Shown piece by piece: positions 7,948 to 16,889 of a stretch of DNA of 63,196 nucleotides; position 1 is the stretch's first letter, and each line of letters starts with the position of its first letter. The notes beneath the pieces were generated by a model. That model saw only the letters and a list, made by a program, of their open reading frames with translations, was not told the origin of the DNA and ran no database searches. The stretch is taken from contig CAZKTE010000003.1 in NCBI GenBank assembly GCA_964555625.1, positions 1-63,196 of the forward strand, in the 5' to 3' direction. Position numbers and translations under genes: made by a program. Source of the stretch: CAZJKE01 sp964555625 (lineage in GTDB: Bacteria > Planctomycetota > Phycisphaerae > Phycisphaerales > SM1A02).

Positions 7948-8871
7948 ATGGTCTCCATGGAGATCTCGCTGGGCCGGTCCACGCTTCGCAATCCAATCGT
8001 CCTTGCGTCCGGGACCTGCGGGGCGATGGGCGAGGTGGGCGAGGTCATCGACCTGAATCGCATCGGCGCAATCACCACAAAATCAGTCACCGTGGCACCG
8101 CGCGAGGGAAACCCCCCGCTGCGCATGGCGGACCTGCCCATTGGCATGCTCAATGCCATCGGCCTGGCTAATGACGGCATCGAGCACTTCGTCGAGCACC
8201 ATGCGCCCCGGGCTCCTGGCCTTGCATGCAGCGTCATCGGGTCCGCGGCCGGCGACTCGATCGACGACTACGTCGCCGTCGCTGCCGCCCTCGACGCCTG
8301 TGAGTCCATCGACGCCGTCGAGCTCAACGTCTCTTGCCCCAACACTGATGACGGGCTTGAATTCGGACACGACGCTACGCGGCTTGGAACGCTGCTCTCG
8401 GCCGTTCGGCCGGCGCTGGCCTCTTCGGCCATGATCGTGAAGCTCTCGGCTGCAGTCGGCGACCTGCGCCCCCATGCCGCGTGCGCGATCGAGCACGGCG
8501 CCGATGCCCTGACGCTCATCAATACGATCCCCGCTCTCTCCATCGATCCACAATCGAGGGCAGCAGTCATCTCGCGGGGCATCGGCGGACTCAGCGGACC
8601 GGCCATCCACCCGATCGCCGTTCGAGTCGTACGCGAGGTCTGGCAGGACGTGGCCGCCGACGCAAACGTCCCGATCATTGGAACTGGCGGCGTGATGGCG
8701 TGGGAGGACGCCGCGGAGTTCATCCTCGCTGGCGCCACGGCCATCGGGCTCGGCACCGTACTGTTCGTTGATCCGCGCATGGCACTCACGATCGTCTCCG
8801 GACTGGAGCGGTGGGTCGCCGGCCAGGGCTGCGCGTCAGTCTCGGAGCTCGTCGGCGCAGCTGACTGCTGA
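7948..8871 (+). CDS. pyrD: Dihydroorotate dehydrogenase, class 1B-like
   Basis: 307 residues from the ATG at 7948 (7927 and 7957 are alternatives; none has a clear ribosome binding site). FMN enzyme of pyrimidine synthesis oxidising dihydroorotate to orotate. Motifs: NPIVLASGTCG (15-25), TKSVTVAPREGNPP (44-57, FMN/substrate), NAIGLAN (69-75), NVSCPN with Cys130 as the catalytic base typical of class 1, and GTGGVMAWEDAAEFILAGA near the C-terminus (phosphate binding). Class 1B enzymes usually pair with an electron-transfer subunit PyrK, which is not seen nearby. The last 36 bases overlap murD on the other strand. Confidence 0.92.
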   Translation: MVSMEISLGRSTLRNPIVLASGTCGAMGEVGEVIDLNRIGAITTKSVTVAPREGNPPLRMADLPIGMLNAIGLANDGIEHFVEHHAPRAPGLACSVIGSAAGDSIDDYVAVAAALDACESIDAVELNVSCPNTDDGLEFGHDATRLGTLLSAVRPALASSAMIVKLSAAVGDLRPHAACAIEHGADALTLINTIPALSIDPQSRAAVISRGIGGLSGPAIHPIAVRVVREVWQDVAADANVPIIGTGGVMAWEDAAEFILAGATAIGLGTVLFVDPRMALTIVSGLERWVAGQGCASVSELVGAADC

Positions 8872-10119
8872 CACGAGCGCCCGGAACACATCGCCGCGCT
8901 CCTCGAAGTTGCGAAACTGATCCCAGCTGGCGCACCCGGGACTCAGCAGCAGCGTGTCACCGTCGTCCATGTGCTGGTGCGCGCAGGCCACTGCCGCATC
9001 CAATGTGCCGCAGGCGTATACGTTCTTCCGATCTCCGGCCGCCGCAGCCAGCGGGTCACCCGTAGCGCCTATCGTGTAGAAGCCGCCAAGGAAGGGGGCC
9101 AGCGCGGCGATGGTCGACAGGTCGAGTTGCTTGTCGTACCCACCAACGATCAGGTGCACGCTCGACGGATCCTCCATGGACGCCACGGCAAGGGCAGTGG
9201 ACGGCGGCGTCGTGGACTTCGAATCGTTGACATAGCGACAGGCGCCTGCCGAGACAATCACCTCCAGACGATGCGGAAGCCCGGTGAACGCCGCGATTCC
9301 CGCCCGGGCGCCGTCCTCGTCCGCCCCGCCGGCCAGGGCGGCGGCCAGAGCGACGTGAGCGTTCATGCGGTTGTGCGCCCCTGGGACCGACACCTCGATC
9401 TCCCCCGCCGCGACCGTCGCGGTGGTGATCGCCACGTCGCCCTCGATCTGGTGGGCGACGATGAGTTCCTTGCACGCCACGTAGTGGTCCAGCGTGCCGT
9501 GCCAATCAAGGTGATTTGGTCGCACATCCAGTTGCACTGCGATCCGCGGCGACCAGTTGATGCCCCGCTCACCGGCGAGCCACCAGAGCATCGCGCTGCT
9601 CAGTTCCAGCACGATCATGTCTCCCTGACCAACATCTTCAATCGACGACAGGACGCTCCCACCGATGTTTCCACCAAGATGGGACTGCACACCACTTGCC
9701 CGCAGGGCCGCATGGATCATGGCCGCCGTCGTGGACTTCCCCGCGCTGCCCGTCACGCCGATGACATTGGCGCGATCCAGCATGTGCGCGGCAAGCACGA
9801 TCTCGCTTGTGACGGTCGCCCCCTGCTTCCATGCCGCTTGGAGGTACGGGTTTTCCCAGGGTCGCGGCACGGCCGGGTTTGCGACCACGATGTCCGCCGA
9901 CGCGAAGTCTGCCACATCATGCCCCCCCATCGCAAGGGAGAGGGACGGGTGGTCGCCCAGCAGCATGAGTTCCTCCACGAGATCCTCGCGACTTGCGAGG
10001 TCGGTCACCAGCACATCCGCCCCCTCACGCAGCAGCCACCGCGCCACGGCAATGCCGCCGCCGAATCGGCCCAGCCCCATGACTACGACGCGGCGCCCGC
10101 TGATCTCCAGGGCGACCAT
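8836..10119 (-). CDS. murD: UDP-N-acetylmuramoyl-L-alanine--D-glutamate ligase MurD
   Basis: 427 residues. Adds D-Glu to UDP-MurNAc-L-Ala in the cytoplasm. Rossmann start RRVVVMGLGRFGGG, ATP loop GVTGSAGKSTT (121-131), then HLDWHG, HRLEVI, NDSKSTTPPST and LLSPGCASWDQFRNFEERG, all Mur-ligase landmarks. The ATG at 10119 overlaps the stop of the upstream VWA gene as TGATG with an AGGTGA site just before it, so translation is probably coupled to that gene; an ATG at 10149 lies inside that gene and is less likely. It ends a ten-gene minus-strand run. The tail overlaps pyrD by 36 bases. Confidence 0.93.
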   Translation of the reverse strand: MVALEISGRRVVVMGLGRFGGGIAVARWLLREGADVLVTDLASREDLVEELMLLGDHPSLSLAMGGHDVADFASADIVVANPAVPRPWENPYLQAAWKQGATVTSEIVLAAHMLDRANVIGVTGSAGKSTTAAMIHAALRASGVQSHLGGNIGGSVLSSIEDVGQGDMIVLELSSAMLWWLAGERGINWSPRIAVQLDVRPNHLDWHGTLDHYVACKELIVAHQIEGDVAITTATVAAGEIEVSVPGAHNRMNAHVALAAALAGGADEDGARAGIAAFTGLPHRLEVIVSAGACRYVNDSKSTTPPSTALAVASMEDPSSVHLIVGGYDKQLDLSTIAALAPFLGGFYTIGATGDPLAAAAGDRKNVYACGTLDAAVACAHQHMDDGDTLLLSPGCASWDQFRNFEERGDVFRALVSAVSCADELRD

Positions 10120-12050
10120 CAGGTCACCTTCCGCTGGTAGAGCCACCACTCGACCATGAGCACCACGAGCACCAGGCCGATCGCCCAGGGCCAGAGCTGC
10201 ACAAAGACGCGGCCGCCGCCGCTGGCGGCGGCCACCGGCTCTGCGCCGATGACGATCTCGTCCACGGCTGCGAGCGCCGACCGCTCGGCGATGGTGTTGA
10301 ACGGGATCCTGGGATGCCCCGACTGGCCCCAGGACACGTCATAGAGCCCGCTGAATCGAAGCGGTCCCCATCCCACGTGACCGGCGCCATCGGCCGCCGC
10401 AACCTGCACTGCGCCACTCGGTGCCCCGATGCGCACCGACTCGGTACCCACCGGCACCTCCAGGGCAAGGGCGTCGCCCGGGGAGAGTGCGCGGCCGGTA
10501 AGCGCATCGCCACCGCGGCCGAGGTGGTCGATGGCGTTGAACACGAAGAACGGGAAGCTCCGAAGATAGGGCCAGTTGCTGTCGAGGGGATCAAATGCCA
10601 CATGCACCAGGTGCACGCCGCCGCGATCCACGGCCAGGACGGCAGGCCAGCGACTTCCCTCCAGGAGCACCGCCACATCCCGCTGCGGCGAGATGGCGTG
10701 GCCCGCCGTGGTAACCACATCATCGTAGCGCACGAAGCGCATCACATCGTGGTCCTCGTCGGCGGCGACCATGACCTGTGGCTCGCCCTTAGCGTACGAG
10801 TCGACGCCCAATCCCATGGGGGGAGGACCCATCAGCAGGTAGCGGCCCGGTGGCAGCGTCCCGAGTTGCACGTCGCGGGCCACGACCAGGTCCCAGTTCG
10901 CCGCAGCGCCGTCCGCCACCATCTGCTGGAGTTGCGAGGGCGATACGACCTCAAGGGCCGCAAGGGAGAGTCCCTCAAGCACGGCCTGCAGCAGCGGCGA
11001 CCCGTCCTCGGCCAGCAGGACCCGAAGCGATCGAGGCGGCGGTACCACCAGCCGCGCAACATCATCGATTTCAAGCCCATCGTGATCCGAGAGCGAGAGG
11101 GTCACGACGCCGTCACCGGGCAGCTCGATGGGAAGGAAGACGACGCTGGCCTTTCCCGGATCTCCGCCGGGAAGGGAGACGCGCTGCACCCCAAGCGGCG
11201 CGCCGTCGAGTGCAAGCTCCAGGTCCACGTCTCGCGGCTGCGGATCGTGGTTGGCAATCGAGGCGAAGACCTGGATCTCACGCTGCGCGCCCTGGGGCCG
11301 CTGCACGTCAATGGCCTCGATGGCGACATTGGTCGCATCGAGATTCCCGATGCGATGGAAGTGCAGCGACTCGCCGCGTTGGAGCGCCTGTTGATCGAGA
11401 TCGCTGACAAGCCCGTCGCTGAAGAGTTCGATCGTGGCCGATTCGCTTGCCGGCGCCCCATCCTGCTCGGGATCGACGTTCGTGAGGTATGCGCGGGCCA
11501 GGTGGAGCGCGTCGTCGATCGTGGACCGCCCGTGCGTTGGTTCAATGGATCTGATTGCGGAGACTAGCTGTTGGGCGGAGTCGGTGAACGGGGCGACGAC
11601 CTCGGCGGTGTCCGAGAAAGCGATCACCATCGTCTCGCCTCCCGCACCGGCAAACAGCCCACCGCCGTGGAGGCGGTCGACGAGCCGAATGGCATCGTCT
11701 CGAGCCTGCGCGATGCGCTGCGTACCGTTGGCATCGAAGGCGCACATCGATCCGCTGCGGTCAATCAGGATGACGTGGCGTCCGCGTGCGCCACTGCCGC
11801 CCTCGACCTGCGGCTGCATGAGTGACAAGGCCAGGACCAGCAGCGCGAGCATCTGCAGCAGGAGCAGAAGACTGGGTCGGATGCGCTGGAAGGGGGCGTT
11901 GGCGTGCAGGTCCTCGACCGCCCTGTCCCAGAGCATCGTCGAGGAGACTCGAAGCGGCCGACGTCGCAGGCGCAGGAAGTAGAGCAGCAGGAGCAGCGGC
12001 GCTGCGATTGCAGCTGCCGCGAGACCTGCCATGGGGGTGACGAAGGTCAC
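10119..12050 (-). CDS. BatA-like membrane protein with von Willebrand A domain
   Basis: 643 residues. N-terminal BatA-type region with two membrane helices (about 7-27 and 60-79) around the RLRRRPLRVSSTMLWDRA segment, then a VWA domain with a MIDAS start DRSGS (97-101). The middle and end are beta-rich, and a last helix (LWPWAIGLVLVVLMVEWWLY) precedes a basic tail. Planctomycetes often carry such proteins beside MoxR and DUF58, forming a chaperone-like envelope complex whose substrates are unknown. It overlaps the DUF58 gene by 4 bases (ATGA) and murD by 1 base. Confidence 0.86.
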   Translation of the reverse strand: MTFVTPMAGLAAAAIAAPLLLLLYFLRLRRRPLRVSSTMLWDRAVEDLHANAPFQRIRPSLLLLLQMLALLVLALSLMQPQVEGGSGARGRHVILIDRSGSMCAFDANGTQRIAQARDDAIRLVDRLHGGGLFAGAGGETMVIAFSDTAEVVAPFTDSAQQLVSAIRSIEPTHGRSTIDDALHLARAYLTNVDPEQDGAPASESATIELFSDGLVSDLDQQALQRGESLHFHRIGNLDATNVAIEAIDVQRPQGAQREIQVFASIANHDPQPRDVDLELALDGAPLGVQRVSLPGGDPGKASVVFLPIELPGDGVVTLSLSDHDGLEIDDVARLVVPPPRSLRVLLAEDGSPLLQAVLEGLSLAALEVVSPSQLQQMVADGAAANWDLVVARDVQLGTLPPGRYLLMGPPPMGLGVDSYAKGEPQVMVAADEDHDVMRFVRYDDVVTTAGHAISPQRDVAVLLEGSRWPAVLAVDRGGVHLVHVAFDPLDSNWPYLRSFPFFVFNAIDHLGRGGDALTGRALSPGDALALEVPVGTESVRIGAPSGAVQVAAADGAGHVGWGPLRFSGLYDVSWGQSGHPRIPFNTIAERSALAAVDEIVIGAEPVAAASGGGRVFVQLWPWAIGLVLVVLMVEWWLYQRKVT

Positions 12051-12997
12051 CGCAGCAGTCCCCTGCCCCGCAGGTACTCGATGAGCAACTGCTCCATGTC
12101 CACGTCGGTGGAGACTCGCGCGCTGCCCACCCCCAACCGCGCGCAGGTCGCGCGGAGCTCGTCGCAGTATTCGTCGAGTCGCTGGCGATAGCGTCGCACC
12201 AGTGGCGCGGTGATCGTCACGTCGCGGTCATCTCCGCCCTCTGCATCCTCGAGCCGCACGTCACCCTCGAGGCCCGCCTCGAGAGGACGCAGCTCCTCGG
12301 GCGCCAGGCACTGCGTGCAGAAGACGTCCCACCCCCCACCGACTGCGTAGCGCAGTCCCTGTGCCGCCCCGTCCTCGAAGAGGAAGTCGCTGATGACCAC
12401 CAATACGCCGCGGCCCTGGCGAGCGGTGGAGATCGTGCGCATCGCGTCGTCGAAACCGGTACCGCCTGCGCAGCGGCGATCGAGGATCCATTGCCCCATG
12501 TCGCGAGTGCGCCGCTTTCCGCGCAGCGCCGTGAGGCGCTCGACGCCGCCGGAGTTAAAGGTGAAGAGCGACACGCGATTGTGGCTGGTGAGGGCGATGT
12601 ACCCAAGCGACATGGCCAGTCGCCGCGCGAAGTCGAACTTGCTTGGATTGCCGTACTCCATCGACGCGCTAGTGTCGATGGCGATCCCGAGTGTAAGTTC
12701 TTCCTCCTCGAGGAAGACCTTGACGAAGAGTCGATCGAGCCGGGCGTAGACGTTCCAGTCCACGAACCGCAGGTCGTCGCCGGACACATAGTGGCGGTGA
12801 TCGGCGAACTCGACGCTCACGCCGCGGCGCCGACTGCGCCGCTCGCCCTGAATCTTGCCGGCGAAGATCTTGCGGGCGACGATGTCGAGTCGATCAAGTC
12901 GCGACATGAGGCTCGACCCGAGCAGGTCATCGATGCGTGCGGGCCGCTCATGGATGGTCTGCCCGAACTCAGCCACCCATCGCCTCCTCCAGGGCAA
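12047..12997 (-). CDS. DUF58 domain protein
   Basis: 316 residues from the ATG at 12997. Alternatives are a GTG at 12976, with less overlap of moxR, and an ATG at 12907. The core motif VEFADHRHYVSGDDLRFVDW and the following RLDRLFVKVFLEEEELTLGI identify DUF58; the VWA-like part contains DTSASM and ends with LVVISDFLFEDG. DUF58 proteins act with MoxR ATPases and VWA proteins. It sits between moxR and the batA-like gene with overlaps at both ends, so the three are probably made together. Confidence 0.88.
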   Translation of the reverse strand: MPWRRRWVAEFGQTIHERPARIDDLLGSSLMSRLDRLDIVARKIFAGKIQGERRSRRRGVSVEFADHRHYVSGDDLRFVDWNVYARLDRLFVKVFLEEEELTLGIAIDTSASMEYGNPSKFDFARRLAMSLGYIALTSHNRVSLFTFNSGGVERLTALRGKRRTRDMGQWILDRRCAGGTGFDDAMRTISTARQGRGVLVVISDFLFEDGAAQGLRYAVGGGWDVFCTQCLAPEELRPLEAGLEGDVRLEDAEGGDDRDVTITAPLVRRYRQRLDEYCDELRATCARLGVGSARVSTDVDMEQLLIEYLRGRGLLR

Positions 12998-14027
12998 ACC
13001 GCGGAACCTCCGAGATCAGTCGCTCGATGATCGAGGCCGCCGATCTCCCGTGGGTCTCGGCCTCGAAGGTCCTGACGATCCGGTGATGCATCGCAGGCAC
13101 CGATACTGCCCGCACGTCACGGGCGGAGACGGCGAAGCGGCCGTCGACCACGGCGGCAACTCGGGCTGTGGCGATGATCGCCTGCGCGGCCCGCGGGCTC
13201 GCCCCGTGGAGGATGTCCGAGGCGATCCACGACGGCGCGTGCTCCGATTCCGGGTGCGTCGCCAACACGAGTCGCACGACCATGTCCTGCACGTGGGGGG
13301 CGACCACCACCTTGCGAAGCAGGGCCTGGGCGGCCTCTATGAAGGTTCCGTCGACCAACGCCTCCTGATGCCGGACCGAGGTACCGGTCGTGCGATCGAG
13401 GATTTCCGAGAGCTCGCTTCGGTTGCTGTAGCCAATGTCGATCTTGAGGAGGAATCGATCGAGTTGGGCCTCGGGCAGCGGGTACGTCCCCTCCTGCTCG
13501 ATGGGGTTCTGCGTCGCTAGCACGAAGAAGGGCCGCGGGAGCGCCGTGGTGTCACCGTCGATGGTCACGGACCGTTCCTGCATCGCCTCCAGCAGGGCCG
13601 CCTGGCACTTCGGGGTCGCGCGGTTGACCTCATCGGCCAGCAACAACTGGTGGAAGATCGGTCCCTGTCGGAATCGAAACCGGCGGCGACCGGTTCCCGG
13701 CTCCTCATCCACGATCGTCGTCCCAAGCACGTCGGCTGGCATGAGGTCAGGCGTGCACTGGAGCCGGCCATGCGACAGGTCAAGCGTCGAGGCGAGTGTG
13801 CGAACCAGCAGCGTCTTGCCGAGCCCGGGCGGTCCCTCCAGCAGCACGTGGCCATCGGCGAGGATCGCCGCCAGTAACAGGTCCACGACGTCGCGGTGAC
13901 CGACGATGGTCTCTCCGACCGCGGCGCGCAGGGCGGAGAACGTCGCGCGAATCGCGCTGCAGACGCGGCGCGCATCGTCGGCAGTCTGAATGCTTCCCGG
14001 CAAGTTGGCGGCAGTCGCGGCGGTCAT
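12969..14027 (-). CDS. MoxR-family AAA+ ATPase
   Basis: 352 residues. Walker A GPPGLGKT (65-72), Walker B LLLADEVNRA, sensor region FFVLATQNPIEQEGTYPLPE and the arginine-finger segment EAQLDRFLLK, all standard for the MoxR group. These ATPases are thought to remodel or activate VWA-bearing partners; here a DUF58 gene, a BatA-like gene and a larger VWA gene flank it. It starts at ATGA shared with the end of the upstream VWA gene. Confidence 0.93.
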   Translation of the reverse strand: MTAATAANLPGSIQTADDARRVCSAIRATFSALRAAVGETIVGHRDVVDLLLAAILADGHVLLEGPPGLGKTLLVRTLASTLDLSHGRLQCTPDLMPADVLGTTIVDEEPGTGRRRFRFRQGPIFHQLLLADEVNRATPKCQAALLEAMQERSVTIDGDTTALPRPFFVLATQNPIEQEGTYPLPEAQLDRFLLKIDIGYSNRSELSEILDRTTGTSVRHQEALVDGTFIEAAQALLRKVVVAPHVQDMVVRLVLATHPESEHAPSWIASDILHGASPRAAQAIIATARVAAVVDGRFAVSARDVRAVSVPAMHHRIVRTFEAETHGRSAASIIERLISEVPRFALEEAMGG

Positions 14028-16385
14028 TGGTCATCCTCCCCACGCCGTCGTTTGCGCTTGAGGAGTTGACCAAGACTGTCCTCGCGATCATCGACTGATG
14101 GACGTTTGGGAGCCTTGGGCACCGACTTCGGCGGTGGCTGTGGCTCCAGTGGCAGGTCCGGCTCGACTGCCGCAGCCTCCGTGGGACGCGTGGCCCGCAC
14201 GCGCCGCAGCGCCTCGACGGAGGCAGTCGATGCCTTCGAGACGGGCGCCAGCAGCGCCTGGACCTCCCGCCGATCGATCCAGAGCCGGCGCAGGGCCACG
14301 TCGATCACCAGCAGCGCAAGGGCCGCCATGGCAAGCAGGTCCCAGACCGGTTGGGGACTGACTGGAATCGCCAATCCGGTGCCATCGAAGGGCGCATGCA
14401 GATCGAGCTCATCCAGGCGCACCACGCGACCATTTGTCCGCTCCGCGACTCTCGCCAGCAGCGCAGCGTTGTGCGAGGTTGCCCGGTACTCGCGGGCGTA
14501 GGGCACCGTGACGGCCGCGCGAACCGCGCCACCGGTACCCTCGGCGTCCTGGAAGGCGATGTTCACCAGCCACGCGCCGGCCGCGGCCACGCGGAACTCG
14601 CTGCGGTAGCGGCCCGGGCCGGTCTGCTGCAGCGAGATCGGCTGGGCCTCTCCCTGCGGGTCTATCACCACCGCGCGCGTATCTAGGAAGTTCAGGAACG
14701 CGGCTCCGGCGTCCATTGCCTCCAACTCGACGATGGCCGTCTCGCCCTCGGTTCGGGTGGTCACGAGCATGTTGGAGGGTGCCGCCGATCGCATCGCCCA
14801 ACGCACGGTCCGCTCCCAGAATGCAGAGAAGTCACTCCACTGGGGCCAGGTGAGGGCCCAGCGGCGTCCCAGATCGCTGGTGAAGGCCACGGACTTGCCC
14901 AGGCCGTAGTGCCACCAGGCATAGAGCGGATCCTCTGCATCGCGTGTTGCAATGACCCATGGAGTCTGCGAGAGCCCGCCGCGTGCAGCCGTGACTACGT
15001 AGCCGTCCACGGTCGGCACGGATGGGACATCATCGACGGGACCACCTGCCACCGCCACTCGCGCCGGCGTCCAGGTACGCCCCTCCTGGATCAGCGCGCG
15101 CGCGTTGAGCTGCGACTCCTTGACGAAGATCCGCGGCAGCTGCGCCGGATCGTTCACGTCGTAGAAGCGGCCGCCGGTGGCCGCAGCCACTGCCCGCATC
15201 GCCTGGCGATGCTGCGCGTTCATGGCGGCACCGTGCGCGCCGACCATGACGGTCGACACCGTCACGGCTGCATCGCGGTACTCCTGGAGCAATGCTCTGG
15301 TCGGGGCATGCGGATCGCCGTCACTGATGATGATCACGTGCCGCTGGGATGCGTCTACCGACGTCACGCCGTCCAGCGCAAGGCGCATGGAGGACTCGAA
15401 GTCCGTCATGTCGCCAAGCGTCAGCCGGTTGACGGCAGCGAGCGCCGCGCTCTTGTCGCCGGCAAGCTGCATCCGCAGGGTCCAGCCGGCGTTGTTGATC
15501 GTGTCGGACCCGCCATCCCAGTTGTACTCGATGATCCCGATGTGGTCCTTGCTGCTGACTGCCTCGATCGCCGCGCTGGCCACCTGCTGGCCCCAGTAGT
15601 TACCACGGGGGATCTCGCAGGAGTGCATGATCAGCGCCAGTGCGCCACTGGGAAGCTGCCTGGTCTGAGGCGGCTCGCACCGCAGCGGCATCGCCTCCTC
15701 CAACAGCGATCCGATCCAGCCGCCGGCGCCGAATGAACTCGGTCCGCCGCTGAGCACCAGTCCGCCACCGAGGTCCTGCACGAAGGCATGAAGGTGCCGC
15801 TCCTGTGCGTCGTCCATGGCCCATCGCGGCACGTCCGCCAGGATGACCGCGTCGTAGCTGCTCAGGGCGATGCTGTCGCGGGGCAGGGAGGCGGCATCGG
15901 ACATGTCGACGGTGACGCCCGCCTCCACTAACGCCCGCTGCAGGGGCTCGGCGGCCGTAACGTCCTCGGTCACCAGCAGCACGGCGCCACCGCGCGAGGC
16001 GAAGGTCACGGCAACGCCTCGGTTATTTGCGGTGATCGTGTCGGTCCCCGCCGCCGGCTCCCAGGTGGCATCGAATCGCTGTGGGCCGCTGGCGTCGACG
16101 GGCAGGTCAAAGACCACCGCGTTGACCCCGGGGTTAAGCGCAAGGGCCATGCCACGGGCGTCCGAGTCAGGATCAAGGTCGACCTCGATGCCGTTGCGAT
16201 GCAGGTGAAGAACGCCCGATGCGGGCGCCAGGCTCCGCAGGACCACCCTCACGGGGATTACCTGCCCCTGTCGGGCCTGACCTGGGGCAGCCACCCGCTC
16301 CACCAGAACCTCCTGGCGATGCTCGTACTCCAGCGCAACGACGTCGATGGGCACGCCCGCGGCGACCGCTCTCCTCAGTCTCGTT
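14024..16385 (-). pseudogene. VWA/glutamine-amidotransferase-like membrane protein, C-terminal part after a frameshift
   Basis: Continuation in another frame of the protein that begins at 16889. Real coding sequence in this frame starts near 16380 (LRRAVAAGVPIDVVAL, the expected sequel of a VWA SDGNE motif). It then has a beta-rich region, a class-I glutamine-amidotransferase-like fold (YDAVILADVPRW to LVLSGGPSSFGAGGW), a second VWA-like stretch (HVIIISDGDPHAPT), a further region with WWHYGLGKSVAFTSD, one membrane helix (LLAMAALALLVIDVAL) and a charged tail. This order is typical of long VWA proteins beside MoxR clusters. Joined, the two parts would give about 950 residues. The frame change could be a real mutation or a read error. 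Confidence 0.8.
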
Positions 16386-16889
16386 CCCGTCGCTGACCAG
16401 GAGAATTCGAGACGAGGTGTCTCGCGGAAGGATGGCCAGCGCGAGGCGTATGCCCTCGGCCAGGTTGGTCGCGTCGCCCCGCGGTTCGTCCACGGCCGGC
16501 TCGAGAATCGATGAGCGGTCCGGCATGGCGGCGATTGCCGAATCGCCGCCGACGCTGAGCACCGCCAGGCGGTCATCGTCCCCGCGGTTGCGCGGATCGG
16601 TCCAGCGTCGCAGCAGGTCTACGGCACGGTCCTGCACGCTGCGTGGAATGGAGCGGCTGCGATCCAGTACGGCCACGACCGTCACGCCGGAACCCGTGCG
16701 GGCCCAGATGGGTCGGGCCAGCGCCACGGCGAGCACCACAAGCAACAGGCACCGGGCTATCGTCGACGAGATGGCCCTGCCCCGCGGGCCACGCTGGCGC
16801 AGGCCACGCCACGCCATCGCGATTGCTGGGAGCACCAACAGCGTCACCAGCAGCCAACCGGGACGATCGAACTGGACCGGCATCACCAT
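16173..16889 (-). pseudogene. VWA membrane protein, N-terminal part before a frameshift
   Basis: From the ATG at 16889: two membrane helices (about 13-28 and 47-60), then a VWA domain opening VVAVLDRSRSIP (MIDAS) and running to SSRILLVSDGNETE at about residue 170. After that the frame turns into arginine/glycine/proline-rich sequence that ends at 16173, which looks like out-of-frame reading. The same DNA in the neighbouring frame gives the expected VWA continuation. The break lies about 16375-16390; one base missing, or two extra, would explain it. The gene starts 7 bases inside the end of the permease-NHL gene. Confidence 0.8.
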
